From positions 25,741,011 to 25,805,010 of the forward strand of contig CM064665.1 in assembly GCA_032717465.1 (NCBI GenBank): DNA of 64,000 nt, given 5' to 3'. Below are positions 55,601 through 64,000 of the stretch, piece by piece. Both the position numbers and the translations under genes were made by a program. The notes under the pieces are model-generated. The model was given only the letters and a program-made list of their open reading frames with translations. It did no database searches and was not told the DNA's origin. This DNA comes from Coenobita brevimanus (Eukaryota > Arthropoda > Malacostraca > Decapoda > Coenobitidae). The first letter of the stretch is position 1, and the number at the start of each line of letters is the position of its first letter.

Positions 55601-57496
55601 TTTTTCCCTACAGATGCACTTAACATCACCTACCAGATCAGTTCACAACTACCAAGTTAACAAGGGATGCCAAACCACTGTCATGTGTGCTTCCATAAAT
55701 AATTCATCCAAACAACATGATCCCCTATCATGTACACATTAAAGTTTGGTGCAATGGGGTTCCAGTGATATCCTAAATACTCACCACAGCTGATGACCTC
55801 CTAAAAAGATTAAATTACTATCATTTGAATATCCATACGAAGTGTTACAAAGAGGTTGTTGTTGTTATTGTTGTTACTGCTGAGTAACCCCAGTCTGCCT
55901 AACTGAACAGGCCCATTAACCACAGGCAAGCAAATGCCCCTGCAAGGCCATCCATGCAGTAGACCCATGTTCCCTTGTGGTAGACATTACCCTACCAAAG
56001 AAAGAAGTGGGGAAGGGTCACAAGCAAGTAATATACAGTACTCTCAAAGAAGGAGGTTTACCAGTGTGGGGTAGACTCATCAGCCATTTTGGAATAGTCA
56101 TTTGTCTGTGGTGCTCCATTGTTTTGTGCAAAGAGTGCACTGATACTGTACTCTCTGACAAAGTGTATACAGGACCAACAGTAGTAGTTACTATTGTTGT
56201 TGATCAGTCCTAGTTCGTCTGGCCAAGCAGATCCATCAGTAATACTATGGGTTCAATGTCACTGGTCAGGTGCAAAGATGTTTGGTTACCACAATTTGAA
56301 TCCAAGTTTCCTCCCAATACATTCAGTCACAGACAGACTCCCTCTCCTTTAGTAACTGTGATGACCCACAGAACCAAAGTGTAATTAATGTTAGCTACAA
56401 AGTTATCAGAATAATTAAAGACAGATGCACGCAAGCATGTTGGAGCCTCTATAAATGATATGATATATGCGATGTGAGTGTGGCCTGTTTTACGTGTAAC
56501 AAGCTTGAGTTTCTTGATAAAATGTCACTTCATCTGGCACCTTTTGCAGCGTCCATTTTTGACTCTTTTGACCCCTTTCACTCCTCTGACACCACTTTGA
56601 CCCATCCTAACAACACTGATGGAAACAAAATGCCAGTAAATGACCATAAGAAGGAGGGATGACTTAAGTATGCTAAAAAAGGATGTAATGATGCTTCTGA
56701 GTTCCTGGACCAGCCATAGCATCAGCTGTTACTGTAAACAGTGTGGTTTTACATCCACCAATGTACAACAAAGCATCATCGTCCAGACCTCCTTTCCCAC
56801 CGTAGGGCAGGGGAAGGAATAGCAATGTCCAGACAGCCCAAATTTGACCAATCCAATGGGCCATGCTTCCATTCACTCACTATTCACGCCCCCATAATCC
56901 TGGTTCTATCTGATACGCCAAAAACATTCACCACGTTGTGTAGCTTCACATAAACATATCCAATAAAGTCAATATATAATAATCTTAAAACCACTACAGG
57001 TATTTGTAATTCTCCCTACACTCCTGACTGGCCAGTAATGGAGTGAATGATGGCCTGACTTCCTTTCATTTTACCCTGTAAAACCAGGTGATGAAGATAG
57101 GTACAGTACTAGGTATAACAAGAATGATCACTCAAAGAATGCAACACCCATGACCTGCAACTGGCCTGAGGGCTGGACACTTAATTTTATTCTGTGACCT
57201 TGACATTTGACCAACTGCTCTAAAAAAAATCAAAAAATATCAATATTGCCTGGTCCTTAACCCTTCCAAAATGGATCAAAATTACTTGAGCTGAGCTTGC
57301 TCTAAGACTTAGCATTATCAAAATCAAATCCATCTTTTCCTTAGATCAATCACTCCATTAAGTCTGAACCAAAGCAAATCAAAATGGTTTGAAACAGAGG
57401 GCCATTCTACCTTACCCTTTGACTGATTATTCTCAAACTTGAACTCCTTCATCCACATATTATCTCGAACCCACTCACAATGTTTTGTCTATATTC
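55601..57496. other. Intron sequence with SINE-like fragments
   Basis: No exon is recognised. Pieces of the CAA-tailed repeat, antisense with (TTGTTG)n, are at 55855-56000 and near 56195-56260. An open stretch at 56673-56876 (minus) has no known domain. Confidence 0.45.
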
Positions 57497-57952
57497 ATTC
57501 ATCCATCCATCATCCAATCTTGTGTTGCCCCATGAGGAGCGTAGGAGCCCGGGGCTAGGCAAGTTGGTCCTGACAATTAAGATGAGAGTGACCAGCCTCA
57601 CTCATCCCTGAGTGGCATTACGTGAGCAATAAACCCCAAGCACTCCTTGGATATAAACCTTCACCGGCTCAATCTGACTGGAGTGCCTTAATTACCCACT
57701 AAACCACCAGGCACCAAAATCTGGTTATATGATTACCACCTAGCATAGTAAATGGTTTCCTGGTGTACAGGAAACCATTTGGCTTGTCACTCAGTGTAGA
57801 GTCACCTGCAGACAGAAGGAAAAGGAAAGAATGAATGAAAGAAAAGGAAAGAAAGAAGGACATAAAAGGAAGGAAGGAAAGAAGAAAGAGAGGAAAGGGC
57901 AGCCACCCGAAAGCAACACTACATCGTGTAAGTGGATGGTGAGTGCCCCCAC
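57497..57952 (-). repeat. Palindrome-bearing SINE, copy G
   Basis: This full-length antisense copy has tail (ATCC)n at 57500-57515, body, tRNA-like part at 57640-57716, perfect palindrome AAATGGTTTCCTG-GTGTA-CAGGAAACCATTT at 57750-57780, and a purine-rich head. Confidence 0.78.
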
Positions 57953-58204
57953 CACTGGTTAAAACTGGATTAAACCTGAATTACACTGTTTACACATGGA
58001 CACATACATGCCCAACAAAACATTACACTCATCGCACTATATACATGTGTGGGTGTAAACATGGCACAACAGTACAAAACAACAGTATATAAAAGGAGTA
58101 CAGTATTGGTTCACCTGCAAATGATAACCCTGTGCTTCTCTCTGATCCACTCCACATTCAAACATAAGCACTGTGACTTCATAACTAGTAACAAAGGGGT
58201 CATC
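57953..58204. other. Intron sequence without gene
   Basis: Nothing is recognised. Confidence 0.4.
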
Positions 58205-58456
58205 TATCAATATATGGCTAGATGCTGTAATCCTATGAGAGGTGGCCACAAATAAATCACCTCCATGTCACCCTGTTCTCTACCATCTGACTAGCCTCTT
58301 TCCAACTCACACCCTCCCATTTCATACAGCTCTCCATTTCATCCCTCCATCTCATCCTTGGTCTCCCCCTCTCCCCTCCCCATCTACTTCACTCACATAC
58401 ACCCTTCCAGTCAGTTTGTCACTCTCCATCCACTCCACATGGCCAAACCATCTCAG
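58205..58456 (-). pseudogene. LINE family 1 copy, 3' part (split by insertion)
   Basis: The minus strand carries the family 1 3' end (complement of GCTGTAATCC..GGTGGCCAC) and C-terminal coding text up to the WFGHVE block, stopping at CATCTCAG. The other half of the same copy resumes at 61510. Confidence 0.75.
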
Positions 58457-61400
58457 AAACAAAACTACACAGAGCACAGAAAACACCAACATTTCATAAC
58501 TTCACCACCATTCGACAAGACTGGGCCGACGGCGGTGGCAGTGGACTCATCACCCTGGTACACAAATCCATCAACTTTGCAGATACCAGTGCACACACAA
58601 AGTCTCTTCTCCCCCCACATGACACCACAACAGAAATACAATCAATTAAAATATGCACTGGTAACATATCAAACATAACAATCGCTAACACATACATTCA
58701 CCCCCCAGTCGTCCCCCGCAGTACCACACAATTACTCTCCACAGATACACCACATCACTAACATACCCAACATCATCCTGGATGGTGATTTCAAGGCCAA
58801 GTCGTCGCCCTAGCATGTCAACAACCCTGACACAGACAGAGGGCTGGTACTACAATCCCAGACAGATCATCTTTTCATACTAAACAGTCTAGACCAACAT
58901 ACCCATATCCCACACCAAGCCCTCTGCCTCCCATCATCTCCAGACATCACCTTCTGCTCCCCAAACCTCGCCCCCACTACATCATGGACAGTGGTCAAAA
59001 CCCTAGGCTCTGATCACCTCCCAATCATCATCACTACCAAAACCAGAATCACCCCAGCTGGCCACAAACACACATACACTAATTATAAGACAGCCAACTG
59101 GGAGGCCTTTGTAACTGAAACAGAACAACATCTCAAAACACTAAACAGTACACCCATCACAAACATTAACACCGCTGTGCACACTTTCAATGCAATCAAA
59201 CAAAATGCAGACAATAGACAAATCCCTAGAGGCAACAGAAAGAGACACAACCCCAACTTCACACCAGAAATTCAAGGCCTCATCAGACAACAGGACACAC
59301 TGCTACACTCCCCAACACCCCATACACAAGACACCATACAACAAATAAAAGAACTCAACACTCAAATAAACAATAAAATATCAGAACAGCAAACACTAAA
59401 CTGGAAAAATTACCTCCAAACACTTGACCACAAAACAAACATCAGCAAACTCTACAAAACACTAAACAGCATCACACTATCCAACATCAATACCACACAA
59501 TCACAAGCTGCCATCACAACAACAGACACCATACTCTCAAACAAACAACAACCAAACACTCTCATCAATCACTTTTCACAAGACAGCCACCTAAACCCCC
59601 ATCCCGAAGACCGACGTATCATCCAACGTAAGAGACAGTTCCCCACAGACCCAGACTATGCACCTTTCACTTACAACCAGACGAAGCACATCATTAACAA
59701 CCTCAAATACTCATCTGCCTGTGGACCAGACAACATAAGCAACATTCATCTTAAACACCTAGGACCACAAGGCATACAAGCACTCACCAACATATCAAAC
59801 TACAGCTACTCACACAACATAATACCCAACATCTGGAAGCATGGCAATATCATCACTATCCCTAAACCCAACAAAGACCCCACGTTACCCTCCTCACATC
59901 GCCCCATCACACTCCTCTGCACCCCCCTCTAAAGTCACTGAACAACTGGTACTACAACTAGTCACACCTCACATTCCTCTAGCCCAGTCACAACATGGCT
60001 TTAGGCCACTACACTCCACAAACACCCTTCTCACAGACCTTACACAGAGAGTTTTCGATTGCATGAATTCAGCTAGGCCACCACACAGAACAATCCTAAT
60101 CACACTAGACATTAGCAAAGCTTTTGATGTTGTCCCCCGCCACAACCTCACAAACAAAATACTCAACACAAACATGCACAATACCACAAAAAGATGGCTG
60201 GCAAACTACTTAACAGGCAGATGTGCACACGTAACATTTGCTGGTCAGTCTTCTAACATCAGAAACTTCACAAATGGCGTCCCCCAAGGATCTGTTTTGC
60301 CCCCTACACTCTTTAACCTATACATGCACGACATACCCACACCCCACACACCACAGATACACATAGCTTCCTATGCAGATGATATAACACTTACATATAC
60401 GCACCAAAACGCAAACACAGCTGCACACATCATTCAACCTTACATCAACACACTACATGAATGGTTCACCACAAACAGGCTCAAAATAGCCCCAGCCAAA
60501 TCTACAGTGACTCTTCTCACAAAACTGGACAGAAGAACACAGGCACATCCCACACCTCACCATAAACAACACTCCCCTACCACATGCACACACACACCCA
60601 AAATCCTTGGTGTAACATACAATACACCAATGTCATTTCACATCACAAACATTAAAAATAAAATAACACCAAGACTCAACGCTTTGAGATCACTTGCCCA
60701 CACAACATTCGGACACAACAAAGAAACCACCACCACAGTATACAAACAATACATACGTTCAGTGATGACTTAAGCAAGCCCTGCCTGGGCTTCTAACCTC
60801 ACCAAAACACACTACAATACTCTACAGACCATACAGAACAAGGCCCTAAAAATAATCACAGGCTGCATAACTACTACACCCACAGACCACCTGCATCAAG
60901 AAACCAACCAAAGTCCTCAAAGTCAATGATTACCTAGACATGAGAGGCACCCAGTTTCTTGCTGCGGCCTCCACAAACCCACAACATCCACTACAGTACA
61001 TGGCAGCACATCCACCCACACCAAGGAACATCAAAACAACACCCAGCACACAATACCATACACAAATACTGTCATCTCTCCCCCCTCGCCCATCTCAGAC
61101 CAGCTTCCAGAAGCATATCCACACTCAGATCACTCACCGCTCCATTCAGTCACTTAAAGACAACACACAGCTGCATGCACAGCCTCCTGACATCCACCCT
61201 TCTGAATCCTATCTTCCTTGTGAGGACAGGGTCCACCTGGCCAGGCTGAGATGTGGGCACCATCCAGCCCTCTTAAGCTACCAGAAGAGGCTGGATGACT
61301 CCGTCGCTGATGCCTGTCCAGGATGCAACACAGCACCCTATACTATTAAACACTACGGAAAACTGAATTGCACACAATCACCTACGCCAACAACACAACA

Positions 61401-61509
61401 TACAGTCTTTAAGAGCTCTGTGGGAAAGCCCGGTCTCGGCCATGGCCTTCCTAAGGGACTCGGGGCTGTTCGGCCAGACTGCCTAGGGAACAACTACTAC
61501 TACTACTAT
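58457..61509 (+). pseudogene. LINE family 3 (Jockey/I-like), inserted in LINE family 1
   Basis: It is 5'-truncated inside the endonuclease (IILDGDF at about 58770; LGSDHLPIIITT at 59000). RT has CGPDNISNIHL, NIITIPKPNK, HRPITLLCTPLSKV, QHGFRPLHSTNT, ITLDISKAFDVVP, NGVPQGSVLPPTLFNLY and ASYADDITLTY (60370). The C-terminus has RLRCGHHPALLSY and a CX2C-HX4C-like CPGCNTAPYTIKHYGKLNC. The tail is (CTA)n at 61495-61508. Frameshifts lie near 59930 and 60775. The coding strand is remarkably rich in A and C and poor in T and G. CATCTCA at both borders (58449-58455, 61510-61516) is a 7-bp target duplication. Confidence 0.8.
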
Positions 61510-61945
61510 CATCTCAAAGCATTTCTCTTAATGCTTTCAATCACATCCACATCAACAACACAGCACTCCTTCACATCCTTACTGGTTTGTCTGTCTGTAT
61601 CTCCACATGCTCCTCTCAAATAACTCATTGCCACTGCTCTCACTCTTGACTTCTGTCCTTCCAACTGAGTCCAAGCTTCACTTTCATATGTTAGAGTGGG
61701 AATCACAATACTGTACTGTCAAACTGCAACTTCTTTACCATCATACTCACTTCATTTTTCCATACCACTGCTTTCAGTGAACTAGCAACCTTTCTTCCCT
61801 GCTGTACCCTTCCATTCACTTCATCCTCTAAACTTCCATACTCGTTACACTATAAATCAGGCACTGAATGCATTTTCATTCTCCAATTCCTGACCACCCA
61901 GCCTCACTGTGCATCCTGTCACTTCATTTCTCTCAAAGCTAATTC
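61510..61945 (-). pseudogene. LINE family 1 copy, upstream part (split by insertion)
   Basis: It encodes, on minus, LTYESEAWTQLEG, MSYLRGACG and IKRNALR, then further upstream family 1 text to about 61945. It joins 58205-58456 when the inserted LINE is ignored. Confidence 0.72.
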
Positions 61946-61979
61946 AATTATTTTACATTACATAAAATAGTGGATGGTG

Positions 61980-62017
<38 letters not shown>

Positions 62018-62282
62018 ACTATAATGGAGAGAAGAATGGAGGAATGTGAATTGCACTTCTTGGCAGACATACTCAGCTGTGATTCTTTAGTAGGAGGAGG
62101 CTGTAGCATGGGCCGAACAGGGTAGTACTCCCGAGGGGAATGGGAATGCTGGTGAGAGGGAGAGCTGGAGTTCGTTTCACTGGCTATCTAACCATCCCCC
62201 TTTGCTGACCTTTTCAGTGTGACAGTAAAATGGAGAGTAGCCCAGCATACTTTCCCAAACATTTCCTCTAACTATCTATGCG
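61946..62282. other. A run and unrecognised sequence
   Basis: A run of about 33 A lies at 61981-62013. The remainder shows no gene. Confidence 0.5.
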
Positions 62283-62771
62283 CTACACCACATGCACTTT
62301 ACATTTCACACAACGTATCCCACTACATTACAGGGGTTGGTCCCAGCAAGGGTATGTGGCCAGAAAACTTTGCCCCCGCTACCTAGTGGCGGACTTCTGG
62401 GGGGAGGCGTGGCGGGGGTTCGGCCGGCATAGATCGTGGGTCCAGGGCGAGATGGGGCTCGGGCCTGTGCTAGAGGGTACAGGGCCCTGCGGTTCCCAGG
62501 CTGCCGCTTCCGCCCAATAGAGAGGGGCCTGAACCTGGGAGTAGCGCCCCAGTAGACTGCCCTATCAGTGGGTGTATAATGGCGGGATAGTTGCAGTGCC
62601 AAGGCGCGCTTGGAGGGTGTCCCTGCAGCCGTCCTGGCAGGGCGCCCCGAGGCCACTACCACAGCCACTGGTAAGCTGGAGGGCTAGGGGTCCCAGATCC
62701 ATTGCCTGGACCTGGGACTGTGCAGTGAGTGGGACCTGTGCTATGTCTGTCCCCCTTTATTAATACTGAAG

Positions 62772-63952
62772 ATGACAAAACAAAATAAGTTTCAAAGCAA
62801 GCCTGAGGACAGTAAATCACCCATGGGGATGAGGGTGGGTTCATGGAATGTGGGGAGTTTGAGGGGAAGAGCGGGGGAAGTCGTTGAGGCATTCAGTAGG
62901 AGGTGGGTGGATGTGGGGTGTTTCAAGGAAGTCCGGTACAGGGGTGGATCAGCCAGGAAGATTGTTGGGAAGGACTTTTGCTATAAGTTGTTTTGGCAGG
63001 GGGGGACAGACGGATATGGAGGTGTTGGTGTGATGGTTGCGGAGAAATGGGTGGAATATGTTATGAATGTTTTGAGAGTAAGAGATAGGATATTAGTAGT
63101 GAAAATTCTGTTGGGTAGAAAGATAGCTGCGATTATATCGGCATATGCTCCACAGGCAGGACTGGATGAAGCAGAGAAAGATAGATTTTGGGATGATTTA
63201 ATACGTGTAGTGGGTGGTATGTGGCATGATGAGATAGCGATTTTGGGAGGAGACTTAAATGGTCATGTAGGTAAAGCAGCACAAGGTTATGAAGGAGTGC
63301 ATGGGGGATGTGCATATGGTCTAAGGAATGCAGAAGGAGAAAGGATACTCGAGTTTGGGGAGGCAACAGACATGATTGTGTGCAACACATATTTTTGGGA
63401 GGAGACTTAAATGGTCATGTAGGTAAAGCAGCACAAGGTTATGAAGGAGTGCATGGGGGATGTGCATATGGTCTAAGGAATGCAGAAGGGGAAAGGATAC
63501 TCGAGTTTGGGGAGGCAACAGACATGATTGTGTGCAACACATATTTTAGGAAAAGAGACAGTAGGTTAATTACGTATGAGTCTGGGGGAAATAGCAGTCA
63601 GATAGATTATTTTCTGGTTAGGAGGGCCGATAGGAGGTTAGTGAGGGATGTTAAAGTTATAGGATGTGAGGAGTGTGTGCAGCAGCACAAACTATTGATT
63701 TGTGATATAGTGCTTAAAGAACAAGTGATGAAAAAGAGGACTTATGTACCGAGAAGCAAAATATGGAAGCTGAAAAACCAAGTAGTAAGGGATGCCTTCT
63801 ATAGCGAGTTGAGGAGAGTGGTGGCTGAACAGGGAGCTGTAGACAAAGGCGTTAATGAACAGTACAGAGCCCTCAAGAACAATTTCTTGAGAGTTACTGA
63901 TGTAACATGCAGTTGGACAAGAGGACCACCAAGACATAAAGTAACTTGGTGA
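62772..63952 (+). pseudogene. LINE family 4 endonuclease, frameshifted by tandem duplication
   Basis: It encodes an APE-type endonuclease: VGSWNVGSLRGRAGEV, FKEVRYRGG, GYGGVGVMVAEKW, IISAYAPQAG, ILGGDLNGHVG, then SSQIDYFLVRR and CDIVLKE. It resembles the endonuclease of RTE-like elements often annotated as craniofacial development protein 2-like. The frame is lost only because 152 bp are repeated (63245-63396 and 63397-63548); a TGA at 63950-63952 ends the second frame. Without the repeat the frame would be continuous from 62772 to 63950. Confidence 0.78.
63245..63548 (+). repeat. 152-bp tandem duplication
   Basis: GGGAGGAGACTTAAATGGTC to AACACATATTTT occurs twice, head to tail, with one visible difference (GAAGGAGAAAGG against GAAGGGGAAAGG). 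152 is not a multiple of 3. Confidence 0.9.
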
Positions 63953-64000
63953 AGGGATGAGGGTGTAGAAGCTGCAGTTAAGGAGAAAAGAAGGCTTTTC

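Larger units (their letters stand above)
45862..64000 (-). other. DCLK upstream intron, at least 18 kb
   Basis: No upstream kinase or doublecortin exon was found on the minus strand from 45862 to the window end, so the next exon lies outside. The interval is filled by the elements below. Confidence 0.6.
62283..64000 (+). mobile_element. LINE family 4, 5' UTR and endonuclease, runs off the window
   Basis: The 5' UTR (62283-62770) matches 9530-10060. The coding part starts near 62772. The element continues beyond 64000, so RT and tail are not visible. Confidence 0.75.

Noticed and set aside
56673..56876. Possible upstream DCLK exon
   Set aside because: No kinase or doublecortin motif and no paired splice sites fit it; the translation matches nothing expected.

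Overview
The window is animal nuclear DNA, most likely from a decapod crustacean or a related arthropod. Supporting this are spliced exons with GT-AG borders, very long introns, a dense mixture of non-LTR, Ty3/gypsy, mariner and pogo/Tigger elements, tRNA- and 5S-derived SINEs, and degenerate AACCT (TTAGG telomere-type) arrays. The lineage is an inference from repeat style, not from a diagnostic gene.

Only one host gene is recognised: the 3' half of a doublecortin-like kinase (DCLK/zyg-8 type CaMK-family kinase) on the minus strand. Three coding exons are visible: a kinase-subdomain exon (45619-45861), a C-terminal exon (23095-23205) and the last coding exon with its stop (7847-7972). All splice in phase 0 and are separated by introns of about 22.4 kb and 15.1 kb. 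The rest of the kinase and any doublecortin domains lie upstream, beyond 64000. A decayed, stop-containing duplicate of the C-terminal exon's end lies just downstream of that exon (22941-22994). Most of the window is therefore intron or 3' flank of one gene.

Layout. 1-5.9 kb: flank with SINE-like pieces and an interleaved pair of inverted repeats. 5.9-7.2 kb: a mariner. 8.5-15.1 kb: LINE pieces. 15.5-16.2 kb: a Tigger-type mini-element with TA duplications. 17.1-18.1 kb: a second mariner. 20-24 kb: several copies of a tRNA-derived SINE carrying a strong palindrome. 24.7-29.5 kb: two LINEs, one inserted in AACCT-type sequence with a 14-bp target duplication. 30.3-30.9 kb: an inverted-repeat element. 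32.1-45.0 kb: a Tigger transposon split by a 9.6-kb errantivirus-like Ty3/gypsy element with gag, pol and an intact envelope ORF; a 5S-rRNA-derived SINE sits in the same Tigger. 46.0-55.6 kb: two CR1-like LINEs arranged as a 4.2-kb inverted repeat. 58.2-61.9 kb: one LINE inserted in another. 62.3-64 kb: the 5' end of a further LINE with a 152-bp tandem duplication.

The most notable items are the young envelope-bearing gypsy element (LTRs differ by one substitution and two repeat-length changes) lying in sense in the DCLK intron, its canonical A-AAA-AAC gag/pol frameshift site, the 5S-derived SINE whose tail matches the 3' tail of a LINE family present six times here, the giant CR1 inverted repeat whose arms share one frameshift, and the PCNA-binding-like motif in the Tigger transposase. 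Family assignments come from reading motifs, without database searches.
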